Shown piece after piece: positions 18,379 through 26,623 of a stretch of DNA of 64,000 bases; the first letter of the stretch is position 1, and each line of letters begins with the position of its first letter. This stretch comes from Brevundimonas sp. Root608 (GTDB taxonomy: Bacteria; Pseudomonadota; Alphaproteobacteria; Caulobacterales; Caulobacteraceae). The stretch is taken from NCBI RefSeq assembly GCF_001427825.1, contig NZ_LMGT01000009.1, forward strand, positions 88,528 to 152,527, read 5' to 3'. Under the pieces are notes generated by a model, which saw only the letters and a list, made by a program, of their open reading frames with translations, was not told the DNA's origin and did not search any database. A program made the translations under genes and the position numbers.

Positions 18379-19524
18379 TCAAACGGCGGCTTTGAGTGCG
18401 CGGTGACTATCGGCGACCAGCACGCGGAACGCGCGTGCCGCGGAGTTGGCGGACAGGGCGCCGCGCAGCCAGACCGCGTCGCCCCTGTCGCCCGGCAGGG
18501 ACTGGTTGAGCTTGCGCAACTCGGCCAGCAGGGTCGGGAACACGGCGCGGTCGATGCCGACGGCCGCGCATGCGTAGTAGAGGGCTTCCGGCGTCGGGGC
18601 GATCAGCGCCCCGCGGATATCCCCGGCCGCGAAACCGCCCAGGGCGGCCAGGCCATGGACGAACAGGCTCAAACGCTTCTCGCGGACGGCGCGGATGAGG
18701 AAGCCGGCCCGCAACTGTCCCGCGGACTGCAATTTGTCGATCAGCCGCCGTTCCATCTCGTCCCGGTCGGGATCGTCCTGCGGGAGGACGTCGTCCGCGC
18801 GCGCGTGGCGGATCACGCCTTCGACAGCGTCGTAGACCGCGGCGCCCAGCGCCTTTTCATCGACATTGAAGCGGGCGGAGATCGACTGCCGCAGCGCCGT
18901 GCCGACCCAATGGTACATCTGCTCCGCCAGCTCCTCGGTCAGGCGCGGATGGCGCGTCAGCGGCGCCCGGAGGGCGGCGATACGGCGCGAATGGTCGACC
19001 AGCCGGCGAATGCCGTCGGCGCTCAGCTCGGCCGTCCGGTTGGTGGCCAAGGCGGTCAGCACCGCCGGCTCGCCGCGCTCGATCACCGCGTCCGCGACCC
19101 GCCCGCTGATCTGCGGACGGCGCGCGATCGCGATCTTGTGCTCCAGCGACGACTCGATCATCACGCGCAGCAGGTCGTCGTCCTGCAGAATGGGACTTGC
19201 CGCGAGAATGGGGCGGGCGATTTCTATCTCGTCCAGCGCGAGGACGTTCACCAGCGCCGCGGGCGCCCAGTCGGCATGCGCCAGCTTCTCGGACAGGACC
19301 TTGCGCACCTCCCGCTCGGCCTGGCGAGCGAGGGTCAGGAAGATTTCACCCAGAACGGGCGAGAGTTCGCCCGAGGGCGGACTGGCGTCGCACAGGGCCA
19401 CGACGCCCAGCAGAAGTCGTTGCCGCGCATCCGGAGTGCTGTTGCGAGCCAGGTTCAGTAGCTCGCTGGCCCGAGGAAGGGCGGCCTCGGAGCGGACGGG
19501 GGGGACCAGTTGAACGAGGACCAC
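18379..19524 (-). CDS. DUF2336 domain protein (second of two)
   Basis: A 381-residue helical-repeat protein with DUF2336 features: [49 protein letters not shown] and [24 protein letters not shown] 19524 has GGAG seven bases upstream. The last feature of the family, a C-terminal helical hairpin, is present. Upstream lies a good CtrA-like box (19580-19594). It probably heads an operon with nadK and the Hpt gene. Its function is unknown. Confidence 0.86.
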   Translation of the reverse strand: MVLVQLVPPVRSEAALPRASELLNLARNSTPDARQRLLLGVVALCDASPPSGELSPVLGEIFLTLARQAEREVRKVLSEKLAHADWAPAALVNVLALDEIEIARPILAASPILQDDDLLRVMIESSLEHKIAIARRPQISGRVADAVIERGEPAVLTALATNRTAELSADGIRRLVDHSRRIAALRAPLTRHPRLTEELAEQMYHWVGTALRQSISARFNVDEKALGAAVYDAVEGVIRHARADDVLPQDDPDRDEMERRLIDKLQSAGQLRAGFLIRAVREKRLSLFVHGLAALGGFAAGDIRGALIAPTPEALYYACAAVGIDRAVFPTLLAELRKLNQSLPGDRGDAVWLRGALSANSAARAFRVLVADSHRALKAAV

Positions 19525-19579
19525 GGACGTCTCCGATGAACCGACGGGATTCGACGTGACCCATCCTGGGACGACGGGG

Positions 19580-19594
19580 CTAAGAGGCGGTTAA
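19580..19594 (-). promoter_or_regulatory. CtrA-like box upstream of the second DUF2336 gene
   Basis: On the minus strand this reads TTAA-CCGCCTC-TTAG, one mismatch from TTAA-N7-TTAA, 55 bases before the GTG at 19524. The class II aldolase gene starts at 19660 on the other side, so either gene could be the target. Confidence 0.6.
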
Positions 19595-19659
19595 CGGAAG
19601 CTGAATCTTGACGTCGGCGTCGCCCGGCGCGAGCGTGCGCCACCACAGGGAAAGCGATC

Positions 19660-20424
19660 ATGGCCGACGGCGCGACAGCAACGCTCAAGTCGAGGGTGTC
19701 AGAGGCGGAGTGGAACGCCCGCGTCGAGCTGGCGGCGCTTTACCGGCTCGTCGCCCTGCACGGCTGGGACGACATGATATTCACACACATCTCGGCGCGC
19801 GTCCCCGGGCCCGAGCGCCATTTCCTGATCAACCCGTATGGCTGGTATTTCGAGGAGATGACCGCCTCGTCACTGGTGAAGGTCGATCTGGACGGGAACA
19901 TCGTTCAGGAGACGACCAGCTTCATCAATCCGGCCGGCTTCACCATCCACTCCGCCATCCATGCGGCGCGGGAGGACGCGCATTTCGTCATCCATCTGCA
20001 CACCGTGGCGGGCGTCGGCGTGGCGGCGCAGCAGGAGGGCCTCTTGCCGATCGGCCAGAACGCCTGCCTGCTGCAGCACCAGGTCGCCTATCACGGCTAT
20101 GAGGGGCTGGCCCTGAACCTGGAGGAGCGTGAGCGGCTGGTGGCGGATCTCGGCGACAGGCCGCTGATGCTGCTGCGCAATCACGGCACCCTCGCGGTCG
20201 GCCAGACGGCGGCACAGGCCTGGATCGGCATGTTCTTCCTCGAGCGCGCGTGCGCCCAGCAGGTGGCGGCGCTGTCGGGCGGGCGGGAGCATGTGCTGTT
20301 CGCGCCCGATGCCGCCCAGGCCGAGACAAAGGAGCAGGGCAGGGGGATCGGCTTCGTCTCCGCCCTGGCCTGGCCCGGCGCGCTGCGGATGCTGGACCGG
20401 AAATCCCCGGGCTACGACGCTTGA
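19660..20424 (+). CDS. Class II aldolase/adducin family protein
   Basis: A 254-residue member of the class II aldolase/adducin head family. GWDDMIFTHISARVPG is the N-terminal substrate segment, HFVIHLHTVAGVGVAAQ carries the paired metal-binding histidines and LLRNHGTLAVG the third. Family members are zinc-dependent aldolases, epimerases or decarboxylases; this subgroup, close to adducin-like bacterial proteins, has no fixed substrate. Its stop overlaps the TTG start of the next gene (TTGA at 20421-20424). Confidence 0.87.
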   Translation: MADGATATLKSRVSEAEWNARVELAALYRLVALHGWDDMIFTHISARVPGPERHFLINPYGWYFEEMTASSLVKVDLDGNIVQETTSFINPAGFTIHSAIHAAREDAHFVIHLHTVAGVGVAAQQEGLLPIGQNACLLQHQVAYHGYEGLALNLEERERLVADLGDRPLMLLRNHGTLAVGQTAAQAWIGMFFLERACAQQVAALSGGREHVLFAPDAAQAETKEQGRGIGFVSALAWPGALRMLDRKSPGYDA

Positions 20425-21200
20425 GACCGGCCGGGGGGCTGCTGTTCGGACTGGCGGCTCTCGCGTGCGCGGGGACCGCCGAGGCGGGCCCCTGGACCCA
20501 GCCCGGTGGGCAAGGGCAGGTGATCGTCAAATACGAGGATATGCGAGCCGACCGCGGCTTCGACATGGACGGCTCCCTCGCCGACCTGCCGGCCGAACGC
20601 CGCGACTCGGCCTTCAGCCTGTTCGCCGAATACGGCGTCACGGACCGGTTGACGGTACAGTTCAAGGGCGACTGGCAATCGGGCGAGGACGCCTTCATCG
20701 ACTATGAAGGCCGCGGTCCGCTCGAGATCGGCGTCACCTGGCAGGCCTGGCGCGACGACCGCGCCGCCGTCAGCCTCTACGCGGGCTATGCGGACGGCGG
20801 CGAGGGTCGAAACGCCGGCTACGCCGCCCCGGGGCAGGGCGACAGCGACTGGGAGCTGCGGGCCTCGGTCGGGCGGTCGTTCGGCGGATCGGGCGGGCGC
20901 TGGGGTTCCAGCGGCGGGTTTGTCGAACTGCAGGCCGCCCGCCGCATGCGTCAGGGGCTGCCGGACGAGACCCGGGTCGACGCCACGGCCGGCGCGCATT
21001 TCGGTGACGACTGGATGGTGCTGGCCCAGGCCTATGGGGGACAGGCCGACGACGCCGGCCCCCGCTGGCTGTCGGTCGAGGCCTCGGTGGTCCGCGATCT
21101 GGGCGACTGGAGTCTGCAGGCCGGATGGCGTCAGGCGATCGCCGGCCGCGAGACGCCCGAAAGCGGTGGACCGGTCATCGCCCTGTGGCGCCGGTTCTGA
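20421..21200 (+). CDS. Exported outer-membrane beta-barrel-like protein
   Basis: A 259-residue protein with a signal peptide (LLFGLAALACAGTAEAG, cleavage after AEA). The rest is alternating beta strands with aromatic girdles (FSLFAEYGVTDRLTVQFKGDW, AVSLYAGYADGG, GFVELQAARR) and a terminal phenylalanine (ALWRRF), the usual end of outer-membrane barrels. TTG 20421 is used, coupled to the aldolase stop; no later start leaves an intact signal peptide. I do not recognise a named family. Confidence 0.75.
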   Translation: MRPAGGLLFGLAALACAGTAEAGPWTQPGGQGQVIVKYEDMRADRGFDMDGSLADLPAERRDSAFSLFAEYGVTDRLTVQFKGDWQSGEDAFIDYEGRGPLEIGVTWQAWRDDRAAVSLYAGYADGGEGRNAGYAAPGQGDSDWELRASVGRSFGGSGGRWGSSGGFVELQAARRMRQGLPDETRVDATAGAHFGDDWMVLAQAYGGQADDAGPRWLSVEASVVRDLGDWSLQAGWRQAIAGRETPESGGPVIALWRRF

Positions 21201-21323
21201 CCGCGACATTCCGGCGCGGCTCGCGGCGACGGAAACGCAAACAGCAGCCGTTACAGGGACTCTAGTTGCGTCGACGGCGTCAGCCGCTAAGTCGGCTCGT
21301 CCCATCGCCAGAGAGCCCTCCGC

Positions 21324-22463
21324 GTGATCAAACGCCACTTCTTCCTCGCCGCCGCCGCCGTCCTGCTGGGCCTGATGGTCGTGGCGGTCATCCTGCGCAT
21401 GGCCTTCGCCGGCGACGAGAAGGCGGGCGGGGGTCCCGGCGGCCGGGGCGGGCCCGGTGGCGGGCGCGGACAGACGGTGTCCGAGGCGGTGGTCGGCGCG
21501 CGCTCCTTCACCGACGAAATCCGGGTCCTGGGCGTGGCGCGCGGCCGCCGGTCGGTCAACATCACCTCCTCCACCAGCGAACTGATCACCCGCGTCCTTT
21601 TCACCGACGGCCAGAGGGTCGCGGCGGGCGCGCCCCTCGTCGAACTGCAGGCGCGCGAAGAGGACGCCGGCATCATCGAGGCTCGGGCCCAGGTGGCCCA
21701 GGCCCAGCGGCAGTACGACCGCTACAAGGCTCTGGCCGACCGCGGCATCGCCCCGCGCGTGACGGCCGAGGACGCCGAAACATCGCTGGCCACGGCCCGG
21801 GCCTCGCTGAACGCCGCCCAGGCGCGCCGCGGCGACCGGCTGATCCGGGCGCCGTTCGCCGGTGTCCTGGGTCTCAGCTCTGTCACGGCGGGCACGCTGG
21901 TCAATCCGGGCGGGATCATCACGACACTGGACGACATCGATGTCGTCCGCGTCGATTTCCCGGTGCCGGAGCGGTACCTGGGCGTGCTGCGGGCCGGGAC
22001 GCCGATCACGGCGACGATCGACGCCTATGCCAACCAGGTCTTCACTGGACGCATCGCCCTGATCGACACCCGCATCAACGAACAGACCCGCGCCGTCACG
22101 GCCCGGGCCGAAATTCCCAATCCCGGCGGACGCATCCGTCCCGGCATGGCGGTCCGGGTCGCCGTCCAGCAAGGCCAGCGCACCGCGCCGGCGGCGCCCG
22201 AGGCGGCCGTGCAGTACGAAGGCGACGGGGCCTTCGTCTATCGCATCGCCAAAGGCGACAAGGGCTCGACCGCCCAGCGGGTCGAGGTCGAGACGGGCTC
22301 GGTCGAAGGCGGATTCGTGGAGATCGTGTCCGGGCTGAACGTCGGTGATCGGATCGTCGGCTCGGGGCTGAATCGCATCCAGCCGGGCGCGCCGGTCAGC
22401 GTCGCCGGCCAGGGCGGACGTCGTCCGGCCGGCGCCGCTTCCGCAAGGGGCGCCGCCCGATGA
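21324..22463 (+). CDS. RND efflux periplasmic adaptor subunit
   Basis: A 379-residue membrane fusion protein (HlyD/AcrA type). It has an N-terminal anchor helix (FFLAAAAVLLGLMVVAVILRM), a Gly/Pro-rich linker (about 35-52), a lipoyl half-motif LVELQAREEDAGI, a coiled-coil hairpin (EARAQVAQAQRQYDRYKALA), and barrel segments including LIRAPFAGVLGLSSVTAGTL. It links the RND pump to an outer-membrane channel. GTG start; the stop overlaps the pump gene by ATGA. No TolC-like gene follows. Confidence 0.93.
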   Translation: MIKRHFFLAAAAVLLGLMVVAVILRMAFAGDEKAGGGPGGRGGPGGGRGQTVSEAVVGARSFTDEIRVLGVARGRRSVNITSSTSELITRVLFTDGQRVAAGAPLVELQAREEDAGIIEARAQVAQAQRQYDRYKALADRGIAPRVTAEDAETSLATARASLNAAQARRGDRLIRAPFAGVLGLSSVTAGTLVNPGGIITTLDDIDVVRVDFPVPERYLGVLRAGTPITATIDAYANQVFTGRIALIDTRINEQTRAVTARAEIPNPGGRIRPGMAVRVAVQQGQRTAPAAPEAAVQYEGDGAFVYRIAKGDKGSTAQRVEVETGSVEGGFVEIVSGLNVGDRIVGSGLNRIQPGAPVSVAGQGGRRPAGAASARGAAR

Positions 22464-25400
22464 TGCTGTCCGATCTCGCCGTCCGCCGCCCGGTCTTCGC
22501 GGCGGTGGCCGCCATCGTGCTGTGCGTGATCGGGGCCGCGGCCTTCTTCTTCCTGCCGGTACGCGAGCTGCCGGATGTGGACCCGCCCATCGTCTCGGTC
22601 AGCACCAGCTACGCCGGCGCCTCCGCGGAGGTGATCGAAAGCCGGATCACCGAGCCCATCGAGCAGCAGATCGCCGGCATCCAGGGCGTGGAGCGGATTA
22701 ACTCGTCCAGCCGCGACGGTCGATCCAACGTCTCGATCGAGTTCTCGCTGGACCGCAATATCGACGACGCAGCCAATGATGTGCGCGACCGGGTGTCGCG
22801 TGTCGTCGGGCGCCTGCCGGATCAGGCCCAGCCGCCCGAGGTGTCCAAGGCCGACACCGACAGCCAGCCCATCATGATCCTGTTCCTTCGCTCCACGACC
22901 ATGAATCGACTGGAGCTGACGGACTATGCCGACCGCTATCTGATCGACCGCCTGGCGACCGTGCCGGGGGTGGCCCAGGTCCAGATCTACGGCGAGCAGC
23001 GCTATGCCATGCGCATCTGGCTGGACGCCGCCGCCCTGGCCGCGCGGGGTCTGACCGTCAACGATGTCGAAACGGCCCTCACGACCCAGAACGTCGAACT
23101 GCCGGCGGGCCAGCTGGAGTCTGGCCAGAAGGATTACACCGTCCGCGTCGCCCGCACCTACGCCCGCGCCGAGGACTTCCGCCAGCTGCCCATCGGCACG
23201 CGCGGCTCCGGCGGCGCCGCGACCGCCCAGACCGGCGCGGCCTCGAGCGCGACGGCCCTGCCCAGCGGCGCTTCGGGCGCCATCCAGGGCCAGTCCGCCT
23301 ATGTCACCCGACTGGGCGACATCGCCCGCATCGAGGAGGCTCCGGCCGAAGATCGCCGCCTGTTCCGCGGCAATGGACAGGACCAGATCGGTCTGGCCGT
23401 CACCCGTCAGGCCCAGTCCAACGACCTGGCCATCTCCAGGGGCGTCGAGGAGATGCTGGAGCAGGTCCGCCCCAGCCTGCCGCAGGGCGCCGAACTGGTC
23501 GTCGGCTCCGACAACTCGGTCTTCACCTCGCACGCCATCGACGAGGTCTGGATCACCATCGGCATTTCGCTGGCGCTCGTGGCGCTGGTGAACTTCATAT
23601 TTCTGGGCAGCATGCGGGCGGCCTTCATTCCGTCGATCGTGGCGCCGATCTGTCTGCTGTCGACCTTCATCGTCCTGGCCCCGCTGGGCTTCTCCCTGAA
23701 CCTTCTGACCTTGCTGGCGCTGGTGTTGGCCATCGGCCTGGTGGTGGACGACGCCATCGTCGTGACCGAGAACATCCAGCGCCGCCTGGACCATGGCGAG
23801 CCGCCGCTGGTGGCCGCCGAACGGGGCACGCGGCAGGTGTTCTTCGCCGTCGTGGCGACGACCATCGTTCTGCTGGCCGTGTTCGCGCCGCTGCTGTTCC
23901 TGCCGGGCTATGTCGGGCGGCTGTTCGTGGAGCTGGCCGCGGCGATCGCGGCGGCCGTGGCCTTCTCGGCCTTCCTGGCCCTGACATTGTCGCCCATGCT
24001 GGCCTCGCGCATTCTGAAGCCGGCTTCGGGCGGAGGCTGGCTGGCGCGAAAGGTCGATCGCGCCATGGAGGCGCTGCGGAATTCCTACCAGAATTCGCTT
24101 CAGGCCTTGCTGGGCAAGCGGATTGCGGTCGTCGGCGTGGCGGTCCTGGTTCTCGGGGTGGCCGGCGGCGCGGCGGCCATGTTCTTCGCCCTGCCCAACG
24201 AACTGGTTCCGGCGGAAGACCGCGGCCGCGTGCAGATCCGGGTCCAGGGGCCCGAGGGCGCCGGCTTCGACTACACCCGCAGGATCATGATGGGGATCGA
24301 GCCCATCCTCGCCGAATACAAGGCCAGCGGCGAGGCGGACAGCTATCTGATTTCCGCCCCCGGCTTCGGCGGCGGCAGTTTCAACTCGGGTAACGGCAGC
24401 CTGATCCTCAGCGACTGGTCGGAACGCGACCGGGCCGCCGACGAGATCGCCCAGGAACTGAATGGCAAGCTGCGCGGCCAGACCGACGCCCAGGTCAACG
24501 CCTCGGTTCCCGGCGCCTTCCAGCGCGGCGGCGGCAACTCCAACTCGATCGAAATGGTCGTCACGGGCGCCGAATACGAGGACATCTACAACTGGCTTCA
24601 GCCCGTCCTGGCGGCGTCGCTGGACAATCCCGGCTTCTCGCGGCCGCGTCTGAACTATGAGCCCAACGCGCCGCGCCTGCTGGTCGACGTCGACCCGGAA
24701 AAGGCGGCCGCGCTCGGCGTGTCGTCCCAGGCGGTCGGCCGCACGCTGGAGACCATGTTCGGCTCACGCCGGGCCACCACCTATCTGCGCGGTGGGCAGG
24801 AATACGACGTCATCCTGCAGACCCAGAGGGACGACCGGCGCAGCGTGGGCGATCTGGAAGCCCTGTATGTCGCCACCGGCTCGGGGCAACTGGTGCCACT
24901 GTCCGCCGTGGTCACGACCCAGACGTCGGGCGATACGCCGGACCGGCGGCGGCTGGACCGTCAGCGGGCCATTTCGATCTCCGCCGACCTCAACCCCGGC
25001 ACGACCCTGGCCGACGCCACGGAATTCATGACCCGGGTGTCGCGCGAACAGCCGCAGGGCGTCGTCACCACCCAGTGGGGCGGCGCCGCGCGCGACCAGC
25101 AGGAGGCGGGCGGCGCGGTCGCGGCGGCCTTCGGCCTGGCCCTGCTGCTGGTCTTCCTGGTGCTTGCGGCGCAGTTCGAAAGCTGGATCACGCCGGCGGT
25201 CATCATGCTGACCGTGCCCCTGGCCGCGGCCGGCGGCCTGTTCGGCCTGATGATGGCGGGCTCGAGCCTGAACATCTACTCGCAGATCGGTCTGATCATC
25301 CTGATCGGCGTGGCGGCCAAGAACGGCATCCTGATCGTCGAATTCGCCAACCAGCTGCGCGATCAGGGCCGGTCGATCCATGACGCGATCATCGAATCCT

Positions 25401-25687
25401 CGACCCTGCGCCTGCGGCCCATCATCATGACCTCGATCGCCACGGCCTTCGGCGCCCTGCCGCTGGTGCTGTGGCAGGGCGCGGGCGCGGGCAGTCGACA
25501 GACCATCGGCGTGGTCATCTTCGCCGGCGCGATGTTCGCGACCCTGCTGACCCTGTTCGTGGTCCCGGTGATCTACGGCGTGCTGGCGCGCTTCACCAAA
25601 TCGCCCGAATACACCGCCCGCAAGATCGAGGAATGGGAAGCCACCGAGGCCACCGCCAACGACGCCGTGCCGGCCGCGGCGGAGTAG
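22460..25687 (+). CDS. RND efflux transporter permease (AcrB/MexB-like)
   Basis: A 1075-residue pump of the HAE1-type RND family with 12 membrane helices and two large periplasmic loops. Seen are FAAVAAIVLCVIGAAAFFFLPVREL (first helix), LALVLAIGLVVDDAIVVTENI with the proton-relay Asp pair, and the C-terminal IGLIILIGVAAKNGILIVEFA with the matching lysine. An unusual Ala/Ser/Gly-rich insertion of about 30 residues lies near 250-280, before QSAYVTRLGDIARIEE. It should export hydrophobic or cationic compounds with the adaptor just upstream. Substrate not evident. Confidence 0.94.
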   Translation: MMLSDLAVRRPVFAAVAAIVLCVIGAAAFFFLPVRELPDVDPPIVSVSTSYAGASAEVIESRITEPIEQQIAGIQGVERINSSSRDGRSNVSIEFSLDRNIDDAANDVRDRVSRVVGRLPDQAQPPEVSKADTDSQPIMILFLRSTTMNRLELTDYADRYLIDRLATVPGVAQVQIYGEQRYAMRIWLDAAALAARGLTVNDVETALTTQNVELPAGQLESGQKDYTVRVARTYARAEDFRQLPIGTRGSGGAATAQTGAASSATALPSGASGAIQGQSAYVTRLGDIARIEEAPAEDRRLFRGNGQDQIGLAVTRQAQSNDLAISRGVEEMLEQVRPSLPQGAELVVGSDNSVFTSHAIDEVWITIGISLALVALVNFIFLGSMRAAFIPSIVAPICLLSTFIVLAPLGFSLNLLTLLALVLAIGLVVDDAIVVTENIQRRLDHGEPPLVAAERGTRQVFFAVVATTIVLLAVFAPLLFLPGYVGRLFVELAAAIAAAVAFSAFLALTLSPMLASRILKPASGGGWLARKVDRAMEALRNSYQNSLQALLGKRIAVVGVAVLVLGVAGGAAAMFFALPNELVPAEDRGRVQIRVQGPEGAGFDYTRRIMMGIEPILAEYKASGEADSYLISAPGFGGGSFNSGNGSLILSDWSERDRAADEIAQELNGKLRGQTDAQVNASVPGAFQRGGGNSNSIEMVVTGAEYEDIYNWLQPVLAASLDNPGFSRPRLNYEPNAPRLLVDVDPEKAAALGVSSQAVGRTLETMFGSRRATTYLRGGQEYDVILQTQRDDRRSVGDLEALYVATGSGQLVPLSAVVTTQTSGDTPDRRRLDRQRAISISADLNPGTTLADATEFMTRVSREQPQGVVTTQWGGAARDQQEAGGAVAAAFGLALLLVFLVLAAQFESWITPAVIMLTVPLAAAGGLFGLMMAGSSLNIYSQIGLIILIGVAAKNGILIVEFANQLRDQGRSIHDAIIESSTLRLRPIIMTSIATAFGALPLVLWQGAGAGSRQTIGVVIFAGAMFATLLTLFVVPVIYGVLARFTKSPEYTARKIEEWEATEATANDAVPAAAE

Positions 25688-26167
25688 TCAGGCAGCCGGT
25701 GGCGTGTAGCCGGTCTCGACCTTCAGATACGCGATCACGTCCCGACGGTCGGTCGCGTCGGGTATGCCCGGGAAGCTCATCTTGGTTCCGCGCAGGAAGG
25801 TGCGCGGATTTTCCAGCCAGTGATCCAGACGCTCGGCGTCCCAGACGAAACCGGCGTTCCTCACCGCGGTGGAATAGTTGTATTTCGGCTGACTCCCCGC
25901 AGGCCGCCCGAAAACGCCGTACAGATTCGGGCCCGTCATGTTCGGTCCGCCCTCGGCGACGGTGTGGCATGAGCGGCAGCGGGCGAAGACGCGGCGGCCA
26001 TTCTCCAGATCGGCCTGATGATAGGGCGCGGGCAGGGCGGCCAGCAGGGCCGCCTTTTCCGCCGCCGTCGGCGCGGGGTGTGCCGGGGCCTTCGCCGGGC
26101 TTGTTTCCTCCTCGCCGCAACCGGCAAGGGCGAGCGTGGCGAGCGCGGTCAGAACGAGGCGGGTCAT
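25688..26167 (-). CDS. Cytochrome c lipoprotein
   Basis: A 159-residue class I cytochrome c. The signal sequence ends in the lipobox LALAGC, so it is anchored by lipid on the periplasmic side. The haem site is CRSCH in VFARCRSCHTVAEGG, and the sixth ligand methionine is in GTKMSFPGI. It resembles cytochrome c2/c552 membrane-anchored electron carriers. ATG 26167 gives a compact lipoprotein signal; ATG 26185 would add six residues. Its stop abuts the stop of the RND gene with no spacing. Confidence 0.88.
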   Translation of the reverse strand: MTRLVLTALATLALAGCGEEETSPAKAPAHPAPTAAEKAALLAALPAPYHQADLENGRRVFARCRSCHTVAEGGPNMTGPNLYGVFGRPAGSQPKYNYSTAVRNAGFVWDAERLDHWLENPRTFLRGTKMSFPGIPDATDRRDVIAYLKVETGYTPPAA

Positions 26168-26299
26168 GGGGGTTTCCGGTGACATCCGCCCTTGATAGCC
26201 GAACCTCGACGCCCGGCAACCGGTGCGGCGTTACGTCGGACTGGACGACAGCCAGTCGCACCTGATAATCACTGTCAACAGGCGCGGAAAGCCGCGGCC

Positions 26300-26623
26300 A
26301 TGGTTGCGAGCGTGATGTCGGATATCCTCAAACTGAGTCAGGCCCGGCGAGGCGATCGCGGCGTGATTGTCCAGGTCGGCGGTCACGGCCCCGCGGACGA
26401 GCACGGTCTGGAGCTGGAGCGCCGGCTGCTCGAGCTTGGCTTCGTCGAAGGCGCGCGGGTCGAACTTTTGCACGAAGGCCTGTTCGGCCGTGATCCCATC
26501 GCGATGAAGGTGGACGACATGCGCGTGGCCCTCCGCCGGCACGAGGCCGCGAGCCTGACAGTCCGATTCGAAACGGTCGCCGTCACGGAAGCGGCCTTTC
26601 TTCCGGAAGAGGCCGCCGCCTGA
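26300..26623 (+). CDS. feoA: Ferrous iron transport protein A
   Basis: A 107-residue FeoA, an SH3-like small cytoplasmic protein that supports FeoB. Motifs: LSQARRGDRGVIVQVGG, LERRLLELGFVEGARVELL and DPIAMKVDDMRVALRRHEA. ATG 26300 is used; ATG 26315 would also fit the family. Its stop and the feoB start share a base (TGATG at 26621-26625), so the two are coupled. No fur box was clearly seen upstream, though the AT-rich cctgataatcactgtc at about 26260-26276 is the likely control region. Confidence 0.9.
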   Translation: MVASVMSDILKLSQARRGDRGVIVQVGGHGPADEHGLELERRLLELGFVEGARVELLHEGLFGRDPIAMKVDDMRVALRRHEAASLTVRFETVAVTEAAFLPEEAAA

